From the NCBI GenBank assembly GCA_910584065.1, contig CAJTZN010000050.1, positions 1 to 25,309 on the forward strand: 25,309 nucleotides of DNA. The letters are read 5' to 3'. The notes under the pieces are model-generated. The model did not search any database. It worked only from the letters and a program-made list of their open reading frames with translations, and had not been told where the DNA came from. The position numbers were made by a program, and so were the translations under genes. Source of the stretch: an uncultured Eubacterium sp. Lineage in GTDB: Bacteria > Bacillota > Clostridia > Lachnospirales > Lachnospiraceae. This document shows, in pieces, positions 1 to 6,023 of the stretch (its first letter is position 1; every line of letters starts with the position of its first letter).

Positions 1-1880
1 AGAATGATGTAAAAATGTATGGTACTCAAACTGATATGGCGAATACGATTCAACAGCCGGGTTTGAGAATGATGTAAAAATGTATGGTACTCAAACTTCA
101 CCAAATTCCCACTGTCACTCCTCGTAGTTTGAGAATGATGTAAAAATGTATGGTACTCAAACAACAAGAGATAGAGTGTGACTGGGTTACAGGTTTGAGA
201 ATGATGTAAAAATGTATGGTACTCAAACTCAGCGCGTGACATGTTAAATGCGCTAGCCGTTTGAGAATGATGTAAAAATGTATGGTACTCAAACCTTTAT
301 TTTGTATGAATTTGATGAAAATGTGTTTGAGAATGATGTAAAAATGTATGGTACTCAAACTGGGTCTTGCATCATACCAAGCGGTATCTCGTTTGAGAAT
401 GATGTAAAAATGTATGGTACTCAAACGATCTGGTAAAAGACTGGGTTATAGATGAGGTTTGAGAATGATGTAAAAATGTATGGTACTCAAACGGCATAAC
501 ATGCTGAATCTGTTCCACTTTAGTTTGAGAATGATGTAAAAATGTATGGTACTCAAACCAATGTGTATCCTTGTATATGGTTATAAGAGTTTGAGAATGA
601 TGTAAAAATGTATGGTACTCAAACCAATTTGCCACGAATGTGACAAACACAACTGTTTGAGAATGATGTAAAAATGTATGGTACTCAAACGCATGCACAA
701 GCCAATTATCACGGCACGGAGTTTGAGAATGATGTAAAAATGTATGGTACTCAAACTGAATCGCCTGTGTTGACGTGTTCTCGACTGTTTGAGAATGATG
801 TAAAAATGTATGGTACTCAAACTCGATCATGATCGGTATGATCAGGTCGTCAGTTTGAGAATGATGTAAAAATGTATGGTACTCAAACCTGGAGAGTTGA
901 GTCCCGTGTCTGATGTAGGTTTGAGAATGATGTAAAAATGTATGGTACTCAAACTTTGTCTGCCGATACATTGTCATTTCCTCCGTTTGAGAATGATGTA
1001 AAAATGTATGGTACTCAAACTCAAATGCTGAGGACACTGTAAAAGATACTGTTTGAGAATGATGTAAAAATGTATGGTACTCAAACCGTAGTAGTGATAC
1101 AGGGAAATCTAGTTTCGTTTGAGAATGATGTAAAAATGTATGGTACTCAAACCCTGTTTTATCCGTTTTTACGTTGTGGCCGGTTTGAGAATGATGTAAA
1201 AATGTATGGTACTCAAACGATAAAAGTGTTACTATAACAGCAAACGCGGTTTGAGAATGATGTAAAAATGTATGGTACTCAAACTGGAGAAACTAGTGAG
1301 ATTGAATATCTGTAGTTTGAGAATGATGTAAAAATGTATGGTACTCAAACGGTAACAAGTCCACCTCTCTAGCGTCAAGGGGTTTGAGAATGATGTAAAA
1401 ATGTATGGTACTCAAACATAAATGCCACAGATTGTCAGTCCGCTAAAGTTTGAGAATGATGTAAAAATGTATGGTACTCAAACTTGAAACATATGCTCTT
1501 TGGAAGTTTAATTGTTTGAGAATGATGTAAAAATGTATGGTACTCAAACCCTTGTTTCTTCCGTTCTTGATAGTGTACTGTTTGAGAATGATGTAAAAAT
1601 GTATGGTACTCAAACGAGACAAAGGCTGGAACGATACGGACATTGGTTTGAGAATGATGTAAAAATGTATGGTACTCAAACCAGAAGGAGGCATAACATG
1701 AGTGAGATTAAGTTTGAGAATGATGTAAAAATGTATGGTACTCAAACGGGAATGGAACGATCACGATAAAACAGGCGGTTTGAGAATGATGTAAAAATGT
1801 ATGGTACTCAAACTCTTGTATTCCCTGATCGCCTGCTGTTTTAGTTTAAGAATGATGCAAAAAATGTCACAATGACAAAC
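1..1880 (+). CRISPR. CRISPR array, type II-like repeat, leader-distal end
   Basis: A 36-bp repeat starting GTTTGAGAATGATG and ending GGTACTCAAAC recurs every 66 bp. There are 27 full identical copies starting at 61, 127, 193 and so on to 1315, then 1382 to 1778. A 31-nt partial copy sits at 1-31 and a degenerate copy at 1844-1880, giving 28 spacers. Spacers are 30 nt except the first (29 nt, 32-60) and the one at 1351-1381 (31 nt). The repeat ends are inverted (GTTTGAG/CTCAAAC). A 36-nt repeat opening GTTT and closing AAAC with 30-nt spacers is the usual form of type II-A/II-C arrays, so type II is inferred from the repeat only. No cas genes are in the window. The decayed right-hand repeat puts the leader and probably the cas genes to the left, outside the window. 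Confidence 0.98.
1844..1880 (+). repeat. Degenerate terminal CRISPR repeat
   Basis: The last repeat keeps the first half (GTTTAAGAATGATG, one change in the first 14 bases) and the final CAAAC. Its 3' half is rewritten to 37 nt and carries a small inverted repeat, TGTCA-caa-TGACA. Decay of the last repeat marks the trailer end of an array, so new spacers are expected at the other end. Confidence 0.9.
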
Positions 1881-2149
1881 GGATTTAAGAAATTTATTCC
1901 TCACCTCTGGGGTGAAAAAAGATGGGTTTTCAATATTGGGAAAATTCCTTATAATATAAGTGTTTCAGAGGTTCGTGCAATTTGATTTCACGGATTCGAA
2001 AAGTTATTGTAATCAATTATAAAACAGGCCAGTACAGACGCCGGTATAAAATAACCGCAAAACAGAAAGCCATATTTTCGTATCTTGCTTTATCTGAAAA
2101 TGATTTGAATGAATATGCAAAATCCACCTCATCGAGTTATAAATCTTGA
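1872..2149 (+). pseudogene. Frameshifted remnant of an unidentified protein
   Basis: Reading from an ATG at 1872 inside the last degenerate repeat gives a frame with the block GEKRWVFNIGKIPYNISV. It meets TGA just after a GTTCGTGCAATTTGA stretch near 1970-1983. Shifting by one base there continues openly as ANLISRIRKVIVINYKTGQY to a stop at 2147-2149. The similar block at 3628-3726 has one extra C at this point (GTGCCAATTT against GTGCAATTT), so a one-base deletion explains the break. No ribosome site precedes the ATG. I do not recognise the family. The basic, lysine-rich C-terminal half and nearby defence remnants say only that this is degraded accessory DNA. Confidence 0.5.
1902..1998 (+). 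repeat. Diverged direct repeat, copy A
   Basis: About 97 bp that match 3628-3726 at roughly four of five positions by eye, including an unbroken shared run TCCTTATAATATAAGTGTT and a shared end CACGGATTC. Both copies can be read as GEK.WV.NIGK.PYNISV. The two copies bracket the RhuM/AbiEii remnant and the DUF3791-DUF3990-DUF3791 cassette in the same orientation. Confidence 0.8.
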
Positions 2150-2230
2150 AAAGTTAAGGAGATATATAGTATAAAAGTGATGAATCAAAAGTGCAACGGG
2201 CGTTGCACAATCTAGAAGTGAGCTGTATGA

Positions 2231-2575
2231 TTATTTATTGATCAGATGGCTGAATTATTTGAATGAGACAAATCAACGATTTCAAGGCATATAAAAAATG
2301 TCCTTTCTGAGGGAGAACTGGTTAGAGAATCAGATGATTGCAAGCGGGAAGGCGATGTAGGAAGCATTTACGGCGTATGGGGTGGAAAGAACCGTGTACA
2401 GACTGTTGTTTATCCGGATGGGGTGAAAATGGAGTTCGTGGTATTGCTCGATCTGGATGTGCCAGAGATCTATTTGTATTCAGTTTCTTCGGTGTTTTCC
2501 GAAAAATTTGAGGCTACCGTTTCTCTGAGAGACGCCAAAAACAAATATAAAGACTTCTATGATATTATAATTTAG
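2231..2575 (+). pseudogene. RhuM-like HTH piece joined to AbiEii-like tail, one in-frame stop
   Basis: One frame runs 115 codons to the TAG at 2573-2575 with a single internal TGA at 2264-2266. Its first part reads DQMAELFE, stop, DKSTISRHIKNVLSEGEL. This is the winged-helix signature of RhuM-family virulence/defence proteins, where this block is a single uninterrupted helix-turn-helix. The second part reads GVKMEFVVLLDL, then VFSEKFEATVSLRDAKNKYK and DFYDI. That is the C-terminal signature of AbiEii/AbiGii nucleotidyltransferase toxins (a KFEA..SL...N.R.KDFYD pattern). The catalytic nucleotidyltransferase N-terminus is absent and no start codon with a ribosome site is visible. Two unrelated abortive-infection-type fragments have therefore been fused by deletion. 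The family matches are from memory of motifs, not from a search. Confidence 0.6.
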
Positions 2576-2576
2576 A

Positions 2577-2605
2577 TTGAGGCTTCAAACTGTACAAAAT
2601 AAATT
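2577..2605 (+). promoter_or_regulatory. Possible promoter for the DUF3791/DUF3990 cassette
   Basis: TTGAGG (2577-2582) and TAAATT (2600-2605) are separated by 17 nt. The predicted start of transcription near 2612 lies only some 9 nt before the ATG at 2621, which is unusually close and lowers confidence. Confidence 0.3.
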
Positions 2606-2620
2606 TAGAAAGGCAGAGCT

Positions 2621-2839
2621 ATGAGTGAACTGAAAAAGAAGATAAATTACACGGTTGTCTGTGTAGATGAGTTTGCAGATAGATATCACTTATCTCCGAA
2701 AGAGGCATTTATTTATTTGTATGACCACAAAGGGATAGAATTTATAAAAGAACATTATGATGTTGAGCATACATTGAGTTTTGATGATGCAGTTGATGAC
2801 TTGACGATCATATGCAGAAACAACGGAGGTGTATATTGA
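2621..2839 (+). CDS. DUF3791 family protein, first copy
   Basis: A 72-residue acidic protein, preceded by an AAAGG ribosome site. The sequence pattern (YTVVCVDEFADRYHLSPKEA, then FIYLYDHKGIEFI and a Y.V.HT..FDD.VDD.. tail) is what I know as DUF3791, a short family commonly encoded next to DUF3990 genes in Lachnospiraceae. No signal peptide or membrane segment is present, so it should be cytoplasmic. Its stop codon shares a base with the next start (TGATG at 2837-2841), so the two genes are translationally coupled. By position and charge it is a candidate antitoxin or partner for the DUF3990 protein. That role is inferred; no activity can be read from the sequence. It lies between degraded defence genes, while itself being intact. 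Confidence 0.85.
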   Translation: MSELKKKINYTVVCVDEFADRYHLSPKEAFIYLYDHKGIEFIKEHYDVEHTLSFDDAVDDLTIICRNNGGVY

Positions 2840-3342
2840 TGCTTTTATACCATGGAAGTAATACGGACATTAAAGTTATTGATCTGGCAATGTGCAGGCC
2901 ATACAAAGATTTTGGAAAGGGGTTCTATCTTACTGTTATGAAAGATCAGGCAGAATTGATGGCCAAAAGGGTTGCAAGGATATATGGTGGTTCACCAGTA
3001 CTTAATGTATTTGAGATGGATGATTCGATTATATTTTCAAGCGACTTGTGCATAAAAAATTTGGGGGATGAAACATCAGAAGAGTGGGCAAGATTTATCA
3101 TGAATAATCGCAATAGAAAGTATGATGATTTTTCTAATTTGGAATGCAACTTTGACAACAAGTATGATATAGTAATAGGTCCGATAGCCAATGACGATAT
3201 GGCTGTGCTTTTTCGACAATATGAAAATGGCTTGATCACGTTTGCCAATATGGTAAATGGAATGATATATAAGAAAACTACAAATCAATATTCTTTCCAT
3301 ACGGAAAAAGCAATCTCTTTTTTACAGAAAGTAGGTGTGTGA
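2839..3342 (+). CDS. DUF3990 family protein, ADP-ribosyltransferase-like fold (putative toxin)
   Basis: A protein of 167 residues when started at the ATG at 2839, which has GGAGGT eight bases upstream; an upstream in-frame ATG at 2812 lacks such a site. Its motifs fit DUF3990, placed by Pfam in the ADP-ribosyl transferase clan: an N-terminal LYHGS (His 5), GKGFYLT at about 35-41 (the conserved Tyr), a central YDIVIGPIANDD, and a C-terminal QYSFHTEKAISFL. The His-Tyr-(Glu/Gln) arrangement resembles H-Y-E type transferases, so NAD-dependent modification of a cellular target is a reasonable inference. No secretion signal is seen. It is coupled to small DUF3791 genes on both sides, a layout that suggests a toxin with one or two partners. 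The target is unknown. Confidence 0.85.
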   Translation: MLLYHGSNTDIKVIDLAMCRPYKDFGKGFYLTVMKDQAELMAKRVARIYGGSPVLNVFEMDDSIIFSSDLCIKNLGDETSEEWARFIMNNRNRKYDDFSNLECNFDNKYDIVIGPIANDDMAVLFRQYENGLITFANMVNGMIYKKTTNQYSFHTEKAISFLQKVGV

Positions 3343-3344
3343 CT

Positions 3345-3575
3345 ATGACGAAAGAGAAGCAGATGATAGAATATATGATTCAGGATGTAATAGAGATCAT
3401 TGTTGAAGACCAAAAAATAGAATATGATGCTGCGATGGCAATATTATATACTTCGTCCGTCTATGACAAGATAGCGGATATAGAAACGGGGCTTTATCGG
3501 GAAAGTCCTGCCTATGTATATGGATTATTTCAGGATGAGATGAACTTTGGGAAGATTGTTCAGACGGAATTGTGA
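3345..3575 (+). CDS. DUF3791 family protein, second copy
   Basis: A 76-residue acidic protein. ATG at 3345 is preferred over an overlapping GTG at 3339 because AGGTG at about 3333-3337 is correctly spaced for it. The core pattern (YDAAMAILYTSSVYDKI, then D.ETGLYRESPAYVY) is the other common form of DUF3791. It shares little obvious sequence with the first copy at 2621, so this is not a recent duplication. It begins two bases after the DUF3990 stop, so all three genes should be one transcript. As a small acidic cytoplasmic protein it is a second candidate neutralising partner for the putative ADP-ribosyltransferase. Which of the two, if either, is the antitoxin cannot be told from sequence. 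Confidence 0.8.
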   Translation: MTKEKQMIEYMIQDVIEIIVEDQKIEYDAAMAILYTSSVYDKIADIETGLYRESPAYVYGLFQDEMNFGKIVQTEL

Positions 3576-3627
3576 AGTGCGCAAAAATAAATTTGTAAGG
3601 ATAATGATTAAGGTTTCAGGATGCCGG

Positions 3628-3726
3628 CACCTGATTGGTGAAAAATTATGGGTTACCAATATCGGTAAAAATCCTTATAATATAAGTGTTAAAAAGGTTT
3701 GTGCCAATTTAAGTCCACGGATTCAG
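3628..3726 (+). repeat. Diverged direct repeat, copy B
   Basis: About 99 bp matching 1902-1998. It lies in an open frame (about 3604-3729) reading GEKLWVTNIGKNPYNISV. Unlike copy A it keeps the reading frame through ANLSPRI, then runs into unrelated sequence. Confidence 0.8.
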
Positions 3727-3728
3727 GT

Positions 3729-3964
3729 CCATCACCTGCGAAGACGGCAGACTGGTGATCACACCAGACGCCGAGAGAGCCGAATATAGACATGTTAGAC
3801 AATCACGATCCGGGAAAACCGAGAAGCGCGAATATGACCGCCTGCTCTGGATCAGGGATAATTATCCCAAATATGTGCTGCGCACAGATGCGTTTGCTGC
3901 TGGAAATTACGAGGGAGTGAAAACAATGAATGTCGCGGATTTTCTTCTGAGTGGGGAATTCTAA
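3729..3964 (+). pseudogene. 3' fragment of an AAA/DUF4143 ATPase
   Basis: The frame ending at the TAA at 3962-3964 finishes with KREYDRLLWIRDNYPKYVLR, then TDAFAAGNYEGVKTMNVADF and LLSGEF. This is the well-known C-terminus of the AAA_14/DUF4143 ATP-binding proteins abundant in Clostridia and Bacteroidetes. Full members are about 380-450 residues with a Walker A motif at the N-terminus; here only about the last 55-75 codons remain. The sequence before about 3790 (a stretch around LVITPDAERAEY) may be from another gene. No start or ribosome site fits, so it is a remnant, probably left by the same rearrangements that created the neighbouring fragments. Confidence 0.65.
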
Positions 3965-4001
3965 ATGTGACGATACAAAGAAAGTAAAAATAAAAATATC
4001 C

Positions 4002-4060
4002 TTGACAAACAGCAACTATCATGGTAGTCTGTATATAACTACTTTGATAGTTGCTGTTTG
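4002..4060 (+). promoter_or_regulatory. Promoter with a 16-bp perfect inverted repeat (candidate operator)
   Basis: TTGACA (4002-4007) is followed 17 nt later by TAGTCT (4025-4030), a plausible promoter for the LRR gene starting at 4103. The 16-bp arms at 4006-4021 and 4045-4060 (CAAACAGCAACTATCA and its exact reverse complement) enclose a 23-nt centre that carries a further short pair, GTAGT (4024-4028) with ACTAC (4038-4042). Each half also reads as an imperfect dyad, ACTATCATGGTAGT and ACTACTTTGATAGT. The arms overlap the -35, -10 and start regions, which is a typical repressor geometry. The regulator is unknown. Confidence 0.6.
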
Positions 4061-4102
4061 CGCGATAAACCCCGCGTCAGCTGGAATGGAGGGAGGGCCA
4101 AT

Positions 4103-5812
4103 ATGAAACCGATAAAAAAGATCCTGTTTTCTATTTTTGCCTGCCTGCTATTTGGGATTTGCCTGCCTCATACCCCGGCATACGCTGCCGATACGCCTGT
4201 CAATGAAACTACATTTCCCGACAACGATTTCCGTCAGTACGTGCTGGCGCAGATCGATCGAAATAAAGACCGCGTCCTGACCGACGAGGAAAAGAATAAC
4301 ACCCGGAAAATCGTAGTGGATGCCAACAGCGAAGACCGGTACGAGGTGAAAAATTTTCAGGGGATCGAAGTCTTTACAGAGCTGGAAGAATTGCAGATCC
4401 TGCAGTTTGTCGAAGCGGAAGGGGAAGATGAGTGCGGATACAGCGTCGATCTCACGCTCGATCTTTCGGCAAATAAAAAACTGAAGATTTTTGTTTGCAA
4501 GGCTGGCGAAGTGAAAAATCTCGATCTGTCGGGACTGGTTTGTATAGAGGAACTGCAGCTGGACTGCGGATATCCGGTACAGGACCTCAGCCGGCTCGGC
4601 GCATTGAAACGCGTCGATATCAGGGGAAGTGCCGCTGTAAAAGAGAGTGTGGTACTTCCGAATGAAATGCTGCATATCACCTCGCTGAAACTGGGAAGCA
4701 ACATCCATATCCCGGATCGGATGCCGGCGCTGCAGACGCTCTCTCTGGATACTCCCAATGTTCCGGCAGATGAGTTCTCGATCGACTTCCACAAGTATCC
4801 GACACTGACAACCCTTTCTCTTATGGGGGTAAATATGACGGAACTTGACGTGAGCGAGATGAAGAACCTGAAATCGTTCCACTGCGGCGGATATCGTGTC
4901 AATACAATCAATATGCGCGGCTGCTCGGCGTTAGAGGAACTGGATGTGTCATCGTCAGCGCTGCAAAGTAACATGTTACTGGATGGATGCACGAACATCC
5001 GGCGCCTGAAATACGGGTTTACGGGGGTGACGATCTCGGACATCCAAATAGGGGAACTGGCAGACCTGGAATATCTGGATTGCAATAGTACGGGAGAGAA
5101 AGTTTTAGATCTGAGTAACAACCATAAATTAAGAGAAGTGCAGGCCAGCCTGAACGAACTGACCGAGGTGAGATTATCATCACAAGCTTCTTATGAAACA
5201 TTAAGTTTGATCGAAAACAAGCTGATAAAACTTGATCTGCGAAACATCAAAGTACGGACGGTTCTCGCAGACCTGAACAGCTTGAAAGAGATCGTATTTT
5301 CGCCAGATCAAATGTACAAAGAGATCAGCCTGAATGGCAATAAACTCACAAAGCTGGATTTGCGGAAGACCAACGTGCAGACGATCCGGGCAGAGAGGAA
5401 CAAACTGAAAGAAATACGGCTCTCGACGAAAACGCCGTACAAAATGATCAGCCTGGATGGTAACCGGCTGACAAAACTGGATCTGCGGAACGTGAAGGCC
5501 GAGACGGTGTTGTGCCGGCGCAACGACCTGAAAAAACTGCTTTTATCCGCTAGGGGAAAATATAAAACAATATCTGTAGACCAGAATTTTTTGACGAAAC
5601 TGGATCTGCGGAATATTAACGTTCAAACTGTCACATGCAGGGATAACCAGATACGCTCACTTAAAGTGAGAAAGAATAAGACGATCCGGAAGCTGGACTG
5701 CCGCCATAACAAACTGAAATCGCTGGATGTGCGGCAGTGCAGGAAACTGAAAAAACTACTGTGGTATTCGGGGAGTAAAGGATTAAAAAAGAGCAAGATT
5801 CGAAGAAGATGA
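4103..5812 (+). CDS. Secreted leucine-rich-repeat protein with EF-hand-like loop
   Basis: A protein of 569 residues. ATG at 4103 follows a GGAGGG site and begins a clear signal peptide (KPIKK, a hydrophobic core, cleavage near AYA-AD at about 28-30), so an upstream in-frame ATG at 4058 is rejected. Residues 52-63 (DRNKDRVLTDEE) form a canonical EF-hand-type calcium loop, seen at the start of many clostridial surface LRR proteins. The rest is irregular LRR units, ending in four 41-residue tandem repeats (364-527) built on K.I.L..N.LTKLDLR. The last 25 residues are very basic. There is no LPXTG, SLH or other anchor, so it is probably secreted or held to the wall by charge. Role unknown; adhesion or protein binding is the usual guess. 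It is a single-gene unit between its own promoter and a terminator at 5899. Confidence 0.88.
   Translation: MKPIKKILFSIFACLLFGICLPHTPAYAADTPVNETTFPDNDFRQYVLAQIDRNKDRVLTDEEKNNTRKIVVDANSEDRYEVKNFQGIEVFTELEELQILQFVEAEGEDECGYSVDLTLDLSANKKLKIFVCKAGEVKNLDLSGLVCIEELQLDCGYPVQDLSRLGALKRVDIRGSAAVKESVVLPNEMLHITSLKLGSNIHIPDRMPALQTLSLDTPNVPADEFSIDFHKYPTLTTLSLMGVNMTELDVSEMKNLKSFHCGGYRVNTINMRGCSALEELDVSSSALQSNMLLDGCTNIRRLKYGFTGVTISDIQIGELADLEYLDCNSTGEKVLDLSNNHKLREVQASLNELTEVRLSSQASYETLSLIENKLIKLDLRNIKVRTVLADLNSLKEIVFSPDQMYKEISLNGNKLTKLDLRKTNVQTIRAERNKLKEIRLSTKTPYKMISLDGNRLTKLDLRNVKAETVLCRRNDLKKLLLSARGKYKTISVDQNFLTKLDLRNINVQTVTCRDNQIRSLKVRKNKTIRKLDCRHNKLKSLDVRQCRKLKKLLWYSGSKGLKKSKIRRR
5192..5683 (+). repeat. 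Four in-frame 123-bp repeats inside the LRR gene
   Basis: Units start at 5192, 5315, 5438 and 5561. Each encodes 41 residues opening Y(K/E).(I/L)SL..N and containing KLDLR followed by a second LRR strand. DNA identity is clearly lower than protein similarity, so the duplication is not recent. Confidence 0.85.
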
Positions 5813-5865
5813 TGTTTCAATCTTTCAATCCCTATAAAACTTTCCATGAAAAACAGTTTTTTTCG

Positions 5866-5894
5866 TTGCAATTTTTAAGAATAAGGTTTATAGT
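5866..5894 (+). promoter_or_regulatory. Possible promoter ahead of the MATE gene
   Basis: TTGCAA (5866-5871) and TATAGT (5889-5894) are 17 nt apart. Transcription would begin near 5901, directly at the hairpin annotated at 5899-5928. Confidence 0.45.
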
Positions 5895-5898
5895 ATAC

Positions 5899-5928
5899 AA
5901 AGAGGTGCTGGCAGCTGCACCTCTTTTT
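5899..5928 (+). terminator. Intrinsic terminator-like hairpin
   Basis: A ten-base-pair stem, AAGAGGTGC with GCACCTCTT (5899-5908 and 5917-5926), has an 8-nt loop and a following T run. It most simply ends the LRR transcript. Its place just after a promoter-like element also allows a 5' leader role for the MATE gene. Confidence 0.75.
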
Positions 5929-6023
5929 GTGACTGAATGGTATGTGCGGGGCGTGCTGCTCCGCGTTTTTCGGCGGATCGTTTTTGCCCCTGATTTTATG
6001 GATGGTATGGATAGGAGAAGATA

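Noticed and set aside
163..456. Shared 10-mer GACTGGGTTA between the spacers at 163-192 and 427-456
   Set aside because: A 10-base match among 28 spacers is plausible by chance and has no further pattern.
98..1769. Open frames on both strands inside the array, coding repeated STIHFYIILK, FEYHTFLHHSQT or FENDVKMYGTQT
   Set aside because: They are translations of the CRISPR repeat itself, repeating every 22 codons; not genes.
3547..3789. 80-codon plus-strand frame after the second DUF3791 gene
   Set aside because: It starts inside that gene, has no ribosome site and runs through repeat B into the ATPase fragment out of frame.
4148..5121. Long minus-strand frames opposite the LRR gene
   Set aside because: Shadows of a GC-richer coding region; the plus-strand protein has a signal peptide, ribosome site and repeats.
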